From Bacteroidales bacterium (lineage in GTDB: Bacteria > Bacteroidota > Bacteroidia > Bacteroidales > Salinivirgaceae), in contig JAAYQU010000016.1 in assembly GCA_012519055.1 (NCBI GenBank), positions 44,611-108,610 on the forward strand: DNA of 64,000 bases, given 5' to 3'. How positions within the stretch are numbered: the stretch's first letter is position 1; the number at the start of each line of letters is the position of its first letter. Positions 24,829 through 31,972 of this stretch are shown here, piece after piece. The position numbers and the translations under genes are program-made. Under the pieces are notes generated by a model. The model saw nothing but the letters and a program-made list of their open reading frames with translations, had not been told where the DNA came from and made no database searches.

Positions 24829-27633
24829 ATGGTACAATTTTTAAAACTTGTAGCACAAGATATTTACGATAAATTTAAAAACAATTTTGAAGATAAGATA
24901 GTTGTTCTCCCTTCAAAACGACCTGAGTATTACCTATATAGGTATTTAAGCCAAATATCATCAAACGAGATATTGGCTCCAAAGGTTACAACACTTAATG
25001 AGCTTGTTGAAAGTTGGTCCAACCTAATAACTGTGAGCAATTTAGAATTAGTTTATCATCTGTATATAGTTTATAAAAAACATTTGCCAGGGAGTGAAAC
25101 ATTCGATGATTTCTATTTTTGGGGAGAGGTACTTCTGTCTGATTTTAATGATATCGACAAAGCATTGGCTAAACCCGAAGAAATATTTAGTCTGATAGAA
25201 AACATAAAACAGATTGAAGATACTTTCGACGACAAGGAACTTGCAAGTACTATCGAGCGTTTTTGGAAAACATTTTATTCCGATGAAAACACCGAAATAA
25301 AAGAGCGTTTTTTGGAATTTTGGAAAAATCTATTGCCTATCTACAAAGATTACAACAAATATTTATCAGAAAAAGGGATAGCATACCACGGGAAAAATAT
25401 CAAAAACTCATTAGATAACCTGAAAAGTGGTAATGTTACCCTTCCTAACACCGATTTTATATTTGTAGGATTTGACTATCTGACAAATGCCGAGAAGTCA
25501 ATCTTGCAATTTATAAAAAATAGCGGTAAAGCTCAATTTTATTGGGATTACGACGAGTTATATCTTGATAAAAAATATGAGGCTGGTTACCACATAAGAG
25601 AGAATTTAAAGCTATTCCCATCAGCTTTAGATAAATCTAATTTTGAAAATTTTGAGAGAAGTAAAAGTGTTGACATTTATGAAACACCGGGTATGTCGTC
25701 AGTAGCACAGTTAGCAATAAATTGTGCGACAGAAAAACATTTGTCTGATAACAGTAATCCCGATTTTACGGCAATTGTTCTAGCAGACACAAATATATTA
25801 CAACCCATGCTTAGTAAACTGCCAAAATATAATGGCATAAACATAACCACAGGCTGGCCTGTCAAGTATTCAAGTTCAGCTGCTTTTGCTTCAAATTTTC
25901 TCAACCTATGGATACAACAAACAAACAGTAAAAACCAAAAAAGATTTTCGGTTGAATTATTACTAAGTTTAGCCAATAGCAAGGGAATTACTCATAACGA
26001 CTCAGCATTAATAACTGAAAAGTGCAAAGGAAAAATTTTCGTTGATATTGACGAATTTCAATCATCTTCATGGTTATACAAAAGTCTTTTGTTTGAGAAT
26101 GAAACGGTATCATCAAAACTATCTGATATCCTAAAAAATTATATCGCTGTTTGCAAAGAGAGTTGTGAAAACAAAACTGTACAAAACAGTTTTGATATTG
26201 AATCAGCGCAACATATTATTACTCACTTAAATCAATTCTCGAACGTCATTAAAAGCTTTGATATACAGTTAGAAATAAATGTACAAGCAAAGCTAATAGA
26301 ACGGCTTATTAACAATTTAAGCGTACCCTTTGAGGGGTCTCCTGTTAGTGGCATTCAAATTACAAGCATTGCAGAAACCAAATGCCTTGATTTTGAAAAT
26401 GTTATAATTGCAGGTGCTAACGAAGGAATGCTTCCGTCAACATCACGGCAAATTTCGCATATCCCCTACTCTATAAGAAAAAGTTACGGGCTTACCACAT
26501 TTGAAGACAACATTAATATTACAGCCTATCATGTGTATAGACTAATGCAACGCTCGAAAAACATTACATTTATTGTTAATAGCGATGAACAAGAGATTGA
26601 TAAAGCCGAGCCAACACGATTTCTACAACAGTTTATTGCCGAACAAAAGTGGGATTTTAAGCCAAAAAGAGCACATAGTTTCCAAATAGTTTCAAAACTA
26701 CCACAACCAACCTTTTTCCCGTGGGACGAAAAGGTGTCGGCATATATGGAGGAAGTTCAAATAAAAGGGCTAAGTCCCACTGTAATAAACACATATATAG
26801 ACTGCCCGTTGAAGTTTTATTTCAAATATCCGTGTAATTTGGAAGAGCCCGTTACCATTGAAAATGTTATAGATAACAGAGTGTTCGGAAACTTGCTACA
26901 TAAAGCTATCGAGGATTTATACAAGGGTTTTATCGGTAAAACCATTTCAGCTACACATTTTGACAATCTTTTAAAGTCAAAAACTATTAAAGAGCGAGTT
27001 GAAAAAGTTGCTGCAAATCTAGAGGAGTTTAATATCCATTCGGGATATAACAAACTTTTACAGGAAATAGTAATTGAATATATAACCCAGATAATTGAAA
27101 TTGATAAACTTAATGCACCTATACAAATCATAGACCTTGAAAAAAAGGTAAAAAGTAGTTTTCAAATATTCGAAGGAGAAAAAGCAAAACAAATACAACT
27201 AAAAGGAGATATAGATAGAATCGATAAAGTAGGCGACAAAACAAGAATACTTGACTACAAAACCGGAAACCCAAGTATAAACATTGCCAAGGACTTAACC
27301 AACTTGTTTGACAGTACCAGAAGCAGAAACAGAGAGGCACTACAAACACTTATCTACGCTATGCTTTATAGTTCTTATCCAAATGCACCAGCGCCAGATG
27401 ATATCAAAATAGGACTAATAATAAGCAGAAAAATAACAGATAACAATTTCTCTTTTTTCCATCCTAACGGACAATCAAACAGCCCTATACATTTAAGTGA
27501 TATTATTGAGCCTTTTAAAGAGAATTTAAAAACCGTATTAGAAAATTTGTTTAATGAAAACAACCGCTTTGACCAGACAGAAAATAGTAACACATGTGTA
27601 TATTGTCCATATAAACAGATATGTCAACGCTGA
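24829..27633 (+). CDS. AddB/RecB-like PD-(D/E)XK nuclease with a 4Fe-4S cluster
   Basis: A 934-residue protein without intact helicase motifs in the N-terminal half (starts LKLVAQDIYDKF, KIVVLPSKRPEYYLYRYLS), as in AddB, where the helicase fold is degenerate. The nuclease lies in the C-terminal third: DCPLKFYFKY (first cluster Cys), the conserved His of FGNLLHKAIEDL, GDIDRIDKVGDKTRILDYKTG (the D and D-x-K catalytic motif) and the final CVYCPYKQIC, the other three Cys in the C-x2-C-x5-C spacing of AddB. It probably works with an AddA-like helicase in double-strand break repair; no addA is in the window. A sigma factor gene is upstream, divergent. Confidence 0.85.
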   Translation: MVQFLKLVAQDIYDKFKNNFEDKIVVLPSKRPEYYLYRYLSQISSNEILAPKVTTLNELVESWSNLITVSNLELVYHLYIVYKKHLPGSETFDDFYFWGEVLLSDFNDIDKALAKPEEIFSLIENIKQIEDTFDDKELASTIERFWKTFYSDENTEIKERFLEFWKNLLPIYKDYNKYLSEKGIAYHGKNIKNSLDNLKSGNVTLPNTDFIFVGFDYLTNAEKSILQFIKNSGKAQFYWDYDELYLDKKYEAGYHIRENLKLFPSALDKSNFENFERSKSVDIYETPGMSSVAQLAINCATEKHLSDNSNPDFTAIVLADTNILQPMLSKLPKYNGINITTGWPVKYSSSAAFASNFLNLWIQQTNSKNQKRFSVELLLSLANSKGITHNDSALITEKCKGKIFVDIDEFQSSSWLYKSLLFENETVSSKLSDILKNYIAVCKESCENKTVQNSFDIESAQHIITHLNQFSNVIKSFDIQLEINVQAKLIERLINNLSVPFEGSPVSGIQITSIAETKCLDFENVIIAGANEGMLPSTSRQISHIPYSIRKSYGLTTFEDNINITAYHVYRLMQRSKNITFIVNSDEQEIDKAEPTRFLQQFIAEQKWDFKPKRAHSFQIVSKLPQPTFFPWDEKVSAYMEEVQIKGLSPTVINTYIDCPLKFYFKYPCNLEEPVTIENVIDNRVFGNLLHKAIEDLYKGFIGKTISATHFDNLLKSKTIKERVEKVAANLEEFNIHSGYNKLLQEIVIEYITQIIEIDKLNAPIQIIDLEKKVKSSFQIFEGEKAKQIQLKGDIDRIDKVGDKTRILDYKTGNPSINIAKDLTNLFDSTRSRNREALQTLIYAMLYSSYPNAPAPDDIKIGLIISRKITDNNFSFFHPNGQSNSPIHLSDIIEPFKENLKTVLENLFNENNRFDQTENSNTCVYCPYKQICQR

Positions 27634-27725
27634 TTTTTGTGAAATATAAATTAACTATTGAATCTACACTGAAAAACTTTTTTAATAGTTTTACGTTTAA
27701 AATTATTTTTTTTAGAAAAAAATGT

Positions 27726-27733
27726 TACATTTG
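27726..27733 (+). promoter_or_regulatory. Candidate -7 promoter motif for the RiPP locus
   Basis: TACATTTG matches TAnnTTTG exactly, 414 bases upstream of the precursor. No -33 with correct spacing is apparent; the region before it is A/T runs. Confidence 0.4.
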
Positions 27734-27839
27734 CAGAGTTGAGTTCGTTAGGTGAAAATTATTTGAAGTGCTAAACTACTTTATAAACATAATATTATTG
27801 TTTTCAGAAAGAAACATAACTCCCAAAACACTTGACTTC

Positions 27840-27875
<36 letters not shown>

Positions 27876-28023
27876 ATACTCCACCTATTTTTCTTCACAA
27901 ACCACAAATAATATACCCGCTTTATACAAGCATAAATATATTATGGTGTAATTACAATTCAATATTATATTTAAAATACAAAACCAACGTATGGTATTTG
28001 TGCAAAACAAACTTAAGCTAAAA

Positions 28024-28061
28024 AGCCTTTGCAGGCTTGAGTGATGTTGTCGGCAAAGGCT
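28024..28061 (+). promoter_or_regulatory. Stem-loop in the precursor leader
   Basis: agcctttgc at 28024-28032 pairs with gcaaaggct at 28053-28061 (9 perfect base pairs) around a 20-base loop. It is unlike a terminator because no T run follows. It may be a folded leader element; the function is unknown. Confidence 0.45.
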
Positions 28062-28146
28062 AAAGATGTTTGTGCACATATGTTTTATTAAAAACATCAC
28101 AAATTATAATTTACTCTTTTCTAAACTAATTTAAATAACTAATATT

Positions 28147-28353
28147 ATGAAATCACTTAAATTAAATAAGTTGAATAGTCAACTTTCAAAAGAACAGTTG
28201 AATTCGGTTAGAGGTGGAGCTGAACCTAAAAGATGCAGATGCTCGTGTGGCCTTGTGCCTGAAGAAGACTCACTTATTGCCAATGGACGGTCTAATGCAG
28301 CAAGAGGATTACGCCCTCCTATAGATGAAGGACCATCTTTTCCATATCCATAA
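28147..28353 (+). CDS. RiPP precursor peptide with double-glycine leader
   Basis: A 68-residue peptide. The leader, residues 1-24 (MKSLKLNKLNSQLSKEQLN, then SVRGG), is basic, then has the LSKEQL helix and the GG at 23-24 that C39 peptidase exporters cut after; it closely resembles the GG-Bacteroidales precursor family (TIGR04149, from memory). The 44-residue core carries Cys 30, 32 and 34 as CRCSC, and a Pro/Gly/Arg-rich tail (ending PSFPYP). The Cys are likely targets of the radical SAM maturase downstream (thioether or other crosslinks). No second copy was found. A perfect hairpin follows 15 bases after the stop. The precursor role is inferred from context and leader, not shown. Confidence 0.82.
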   Translation: MKSLKLNKLNSQLSKEQLNSVRGGAEPKRCRCSCGLVPEEDSLIANGRSNAARGLRPPIDEGPSFPYP

Positions 28354-28368
28354 TTAAATTACAATAAC

Positions 28369-28404
28369 AAGGTGCATGAACAATAATAATTGTTCATGCA
28401 CCTT
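28369..28404 (+). terminator. Strong hairpin after the precursor gene
   Basis: The arms aaggtgcatgaacaa and ttgttcatgcacctt form a perfect 15-bp stem (16 with the closing t-a), followed by TTTAG and a T-rich run after 28412. It could stop most transcription after the precursor so that more precursor than maturase is made, a common design in RiPP loci. Confidence 0.75.
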
Positions 28405-28450
28405 TAGTCAATTTTTAAACACAGTTTTGAGCAAAACTGTCATAAAAAAA

Positions 28451-28764
28451 ATGAAAAATAAACTAACAATTTTTTTTACTTTTTTTAACTTATTTATTTC
28501 AAGTTAATTGTTCAGTTTGTGTTTTTTACTACAGTAAATTAGCTGTTATCAAGTGGTGGATTCAGGTAAATATATTATTATAAATATTCGTCTGATTTTG
28601 TTAGTGAATTTATAAACTAGCAGAAAAAGAGTCGAACATTATGTTACTTTAATGTGGTTAATAATATTTTAAAAGGACGAAATTACATCCAGTACATATT
28701 TGATTCTATCCATACTAATGTATTTAGCAAAGTGATTACTGCATTAGAAAAACACAAAAAATAA
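28451..28764 (+). pseudogene. Possible decayed secreted-protein gene
   Basis: An ATG at 28451 opens MKNKLTIFFTFFNLFIS, a typical export signal, but the frame stops after 18 codons. One base shifted, the reading continues as QVNCSVCVFYYSKLAVIKWW to a stop. Further on, at 28621-28764, a frame without an ATG reads a plausible protein end (NVVNNILKGRNYIQYIFDS, then IHTNVFSKVITALEKHKK and a stop; a GTG at 28654 could start 36 residues). These pieces on one strand look like remnants of one gene for an exported or lipoprotein-like product. The frameshifts are real as the sequence stands. The identity is unknown, and a chance arrangement cannot be excluded. Confidence 0.3.
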
Positions 28765-29148
28765 TACTTCAGTTAGTAGTATTCAAAGACTATCCTAAAT
28801 GGAAAATATCATTGGTACATTGGTCACCTTTTCACAAAGTTTCGTTTTTATAATGCATATAAGATGAGGCAAATTTTAATTGAACTATATATAAAGATAC
28901 TAGGTTTATTATGTAAAAAAACACTTTTTAAAAGGTAGGGGGAGGAAAGTTCGATTTTAAGTAAAATCCATATTCTAGATGCTTTTTGTAAATTTCGCAC
29001 TCTTATCGTGTTAATTCTTAGTATTTTCAATTATTAATGGCACTATTGCAAATGTTTTGGCATCGACTAAAAAAACATATATAAACTTTGGGATTGGAAA
29101 CCGGAAAACATAACACTTAAAATTATTTTATAGAACCCGACTGGTTAC
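28765..29148. other. Intergenic region, nothing recognised
   Basis: AT-rich sequence between the decayed gene and the small ORF at 29149. A 60-codon minus-strand frame at 28848-29030 starts well inside and has no support. No promoter, repeat or RNA element was seen. Confidence 0.5.
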
Positions 29149-29241
29149 ATGAAAGTCACTAAACAAAAAATTACTTTTGTTAATAAATCAGAGGTAGAAT
29201 CAATGAAAATCTCTTATCCTTTTAATCCTATCAAACTTTAA
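29149..29241 (+). CDS. Small ORF directly before the maturase gene
   Basis: A 30-codon ORF (MKVTKQKITFVNKSEVESMK, then ISYPFNPIKL) ending four bases before the ATG of the radical SAM gene. The stop-start spacing is that of a translationally coupled pair. The peptide is Lys-rich with no Cys and no GG, so it is not a second precursor of the same kind. It may be a coupling peptide, a small partner or a chance ORF. Conservation in related loci is needed to decide. Confidence 0.35.
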   Translation: MKVTKQKITFVNKSEVESMKISYPFNPIKL

Positions 29242-29245
29242 TAAA

Positions 29246-30502
29246 ATGAAAAATAAGGAATATATCAGTACAGAATTGGTAAAACATTCTTTGGCCAATA
29301 CCCTGCAAATTACTTTTGAAATTACAGATGCATGCAACCTTAATTGCGCATATTGTGGCTATGGAAATCTTTATTCAGACTATGATGAAAGACTAAATAA
29401 AGAACTAGAATTTACAAAAGCTAAGTTGTTTCTTGAATACCTTACAGAACTTTGGAATTCATACTTAAATAGGTCTGTAAACAATGTTGTATATCTGAGC
29501 TTTTATGGTGGTGAACCTTTGTTAAACGTTCCGTTTATCGAAAAAGTGATTAATCACATTAAACACTCAGAAAAACTTTCAAAAAAATTTGCTTATAGCA
29601 TGACAACGAACGGGTTACTGTTGGATAAACATATGGATTTTCTTGCCTCGAATGATTTTAGATTATTGATCAGTTTGGATGGAAATAAGTTCAATAATTC
29701 CTATAGAGTAAGCAAGTCAGGGCAAAGTAGCTACGATTGCGTTATTTATAACATTGACAAGTTAAAGTCAAGTTATCCTGAATATTTCAATAAAAAGGTA
29801 AGCTTCAATGCCGTATTGCATAATAGGAATTCTGTTTCAGAAATTTTTAATTTTTTTAAAAACAGATACAACAAGTTACCCCAAATCGGGGCACTTAATA
29901 CTTCAGGAATCAAACCTGAAATGCAAAAGGAGTTTTTGAAAATGTATCAAGACGTTACTGATAGTTTATTTAAATCGGAAAACTACGGTGAAATAGAATC
30001 TGAAATGTTTTTGGCAGGCCCAACTTATCACTCTGCAACGGTTTTTTTAATGCAACACTCTGAGTTTAGTTATAAAAACTACTATGAACTTATTTATGGT
30101 AATTCTAAAAACAAACCTGTTTGCCCAACAGGAACATGCGTTCCATTTTCAAAAAAAGTGTTTATCACAGCAAATGGGAAAATACTTCCGTGCGAAAGAA
30201 TAGGTCATCAATTTGCTTTGGGCGAAATTTCAGACAGTTCAGTAAATATTGATTTTGAACATATAGCTCAAAAGTATAATCATTACTTTGCCAAGTTGGA
30301 TTCACAATGTTCACAGTGCTACATTTCAAAAAGTTGCATTCAGTGCATATTTAGTTTACATGATATTGAAAAAGACAAGTGTACATGTGACGGATTTATG
30401 AATGAGGAGATGTTCCATTCGCATAAAAATATGCAATTGAATTTTTTAGCACGTCATCCTGAAGCTTATTCTAGAATTATGAAAGAGGTGATGTTTCTAT
30501 AA
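29246..30502 (+). CDS. Radical SAM/SPASM peptide maturase
   Basis: A 418-residue enzyme. The radical SAM motif is DACNLNCAYC (Cys 30, 34, 37), and the SAM-binding GGEP follows in LSFYGGEPLLN. The C-terminal part is a SPASM-type domain with many Cys: 293, 298, 316 (LPCER), 355, 358, 364, 367, 379 and 381, enough for two auxiliary 4Fe-4S clusters. Proteins with this layout make crosslinks in RiPP precursors; the GG-Bacteroidales maturase family (TIGR04148, from memory) fits the neighbours best. Its substrate is presumably the precursor at 28147. It begins 4 bases after a small ORF and ends 11 bases before the second radical SAM-like gene. Confidence 0.9.
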   Translation: MKNKEYISTELVKHSLANTLQITFEITDACNLNCAYCGYGNLYSDYDERLNKELEFTKAKLFLEYLTELWNSYLNRSVNNVVYLSFYGGEPLLNVPFIEKVINHIKHSEKLSKKFAYSMTTNGLLLDKHMDFLASNDFRLLISLDGNKFNNSYRVSKSGQSSYDCVIYNIDKLKSSYPEYFNKKVSFNAVLHNRNSVSEIFNFFKNRYNKLPQIGALNTSGIKPEMQKEFLKMYQDVTDSLFKSENYGEIESEMFLAGPTYHSATVFLMQHSEFSYKNYYELIYGNSKNKPVCPTGTCVPFSKKVFITANGKILPCERIGHQFALGEISDSSVNIDFEHIAQKYNHYFAKLDSQCSQCYISKSCIQCIFSLHDIEKDKCTCDGFMNEEMFHSHKNMQLNFLARHPEAYSRIMKEVMFL

Positions 30503-30513
30503 AAATATAAATC

Positions 30514-31758
30514 ATGGAAATTAAGAAAAAAGAAATTTGGTTTACATTGTCAAAAGATGTTTACATTTCATTTAATTCACCAGAAAAGTTACTTCTATAC
30601 AATACCTCAAATGGAAAATTTCTGGTTGTTACAAACTCAAAATGTATTGAACTGATAAATAAGGTATATGAACCATCTAATTTAGGAGTTGTTGATATTG
30701 AGACTATTGAACTTGATTCAAATATCTTGGATTTTTTGGACAAAGCTACTAGTTCGGGTATAGGTTTAACGACAAAGAAATCAGTTTGTCCTAATAAACC
30801 AATCAATTTATTACCCATATTAAACTTACAAAACGATATTGAAAAATTAAAACTAAACGGTAAAGAACATTTAATGGGGCATTATATTGCCGATTACCTT
30901 ACCTCTCTCAACATTTTTATCACTACGGATTGCAAGCAAAACTGTGAATATTGCGACAGCTATTTTAAACAAACTTTATTTTGTACAAAATCAACTGAAC
31001 AGCAGTACATTAAAATTGAAACCTTACAGAAAATTTTCTCTCAATCTGCTTCAACGAACGTAAATAAAATAAACATTCTTGGTGGTAATATAATGCTTTA
31101 CCCCCAGTGGGATATGTTGATTGATCTTCTTAAAAAACAATCTTTTGATTTTCATTTATGGATTAACTTGGTTAATATTACTGATTATAGTTTTTTCACT
31201 AATATTCCATTTCACAAGGAAATATTGGTTAATTGTCCTGTCGATATTGAACGTTTGAAAAAAATAATCTCCTTTGCCGAAACACAAAATGACGTAACAT
31301 TCAACTTTATTATTGAAAATGAGAACGTGTATGAGGGTGTAGTAAATTTAATCGATGAGTATAAACATTTAAAATATAAGTTAATACCTTTTTATAACGG
31401 CTCTAATATTGATTTTTTCAAAACTAATGTTTTTATGGAAGAGAGCGATATTCTCTCTGATTTAATAGAGATGAGAATTATTTTTCGTAATCAAAAACTT
31501 AATGCTAACTTCTTTGGACAGTTAACTTTTTTAGTAGACGGACAGGTAAGAGCAAATATGAATACCCTACCTATTGGGTATTTCCCTGATAAATCCATAC
31601 TTGAATTGACCTATGAGGAGCTTATTCAAAACACTATATGGAGGAAGGTAAGAGATGGTGATACTTGTACCACTTGTATGTATAGATTTTTATGCCCTCC
31701 CCCTGGTAATCTTGAAACTGTTTTAGATAAACAAAATTTGTGTCATATTAAACCCTAA
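30514..31758 (+). CDS. Second radical SAM-like protein with degenerate SAM motif
   Basis: A 414-residue protein. Residues about 1-90 look like a small PqqD/RRE-type recognition domain (IWFTLSKDVYISFNSPEKLL, LLYNTSNGKFLVVTNSKCIE), which in RiPP enzymes binds the leader peptide. A radical SAM fold follows with DCKQNCEYC (Cys 140, 144, 147), so the cluster motif is intact, but the GGEP of active enzymes is replaced by GGNI (ILGGNIMLYP). The C terminus has CTTCMYRFLC and a last Cys (LCHIKP), a reduced SPASM-like Cys set. It matches the description of the pseudo-rSAM partner in GG-Bacteroidales systems (TIGR04150, from memory). A scaffold or leader-binding role is inferred. Confidence 0.78.
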   Translation: MEIKKKEIWFTLSKDVYISFNSPEKLLLYNTSNGKFLVVTNSKCIELINKVYEPSNLGVVDIETIELDSNILDFLDKATSSGIGLTTKKSVCPNKPINLLPILNLQNDIEKLKLNGKEHLMGHYIADYLTSLNIFITTDCKQNCEYCDSYFKQTLFCTKSTEQQYIKIETLQKIFSQSASTNVNKINILGGNIMLYPQWDMLIDLLKKQSFDFHLWINLVNITDYSFFTNIPFHKEILVNCPVDIERLKKIISFAETQNDVTFNFIIENENVYEGVVNLIDEYKHLKYKLIPFYNGSNIDFFKTNVFMEESDILSDLIEMRIIFRNQKLNANFFGQLTFLVDGQVRANMNTLPIGYFPDKSILELTYEELIQNTIWRKVRDGDTCTTCMYRFLCPPPGNLETVLDKQNLCHIKP

Positions 31759-31823
31759 TCTTGAAAAAACAGGTAAAACAAATTATATAATTGTCTATTT
31801 AGCTTGCAATAAGCAAGCCAAAC

Positions 31824-31946
31824 ATGGATATTAGTTCAACTCCAATTTTAAACAACTGTTTTCTTACAGGTTATTCTTTAAAAGTAAAATATTTACCATG
31901 GTTTAATTTCTTACAAAATGCAAAAAAGGAAGACGAAAACCAGTAG
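31824..31946 (+). CDS. Small ORF between maturase and exporter genes
   Basis: A 40-codon ORF (MDISSTPILNNCFLTGYSLK, then VKYLPWFNFLQNAKKEDENQ). It follows a 6-bp hairpin (31802-31818) and ends 26 bases before the exporter start. It has no GG and a single Cys. A small accessory peptide or chance ORF; no family recognised. Confidence 0.3.
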   Translation: MDISSTPILNNCFLTGYSLKVKYLPWFNFLQNAKKEDENQ

Positions 31947-31972
31947 GGAGAACTAAATATGCAATTGTCAAC

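Noticed and set aside
27885..28100. 71-codon frame on the minus strand in the RiPP leader
   Set aside because: It overlaps the hairpin region and reads as a Cys/Ile/Leu-rich product typical of a chance frame in AT-rich sequence.
28848..29030. 60-codon minus-strand frame
   Set aside because: No start context, no similarity to a family, opposite strand to the locus.
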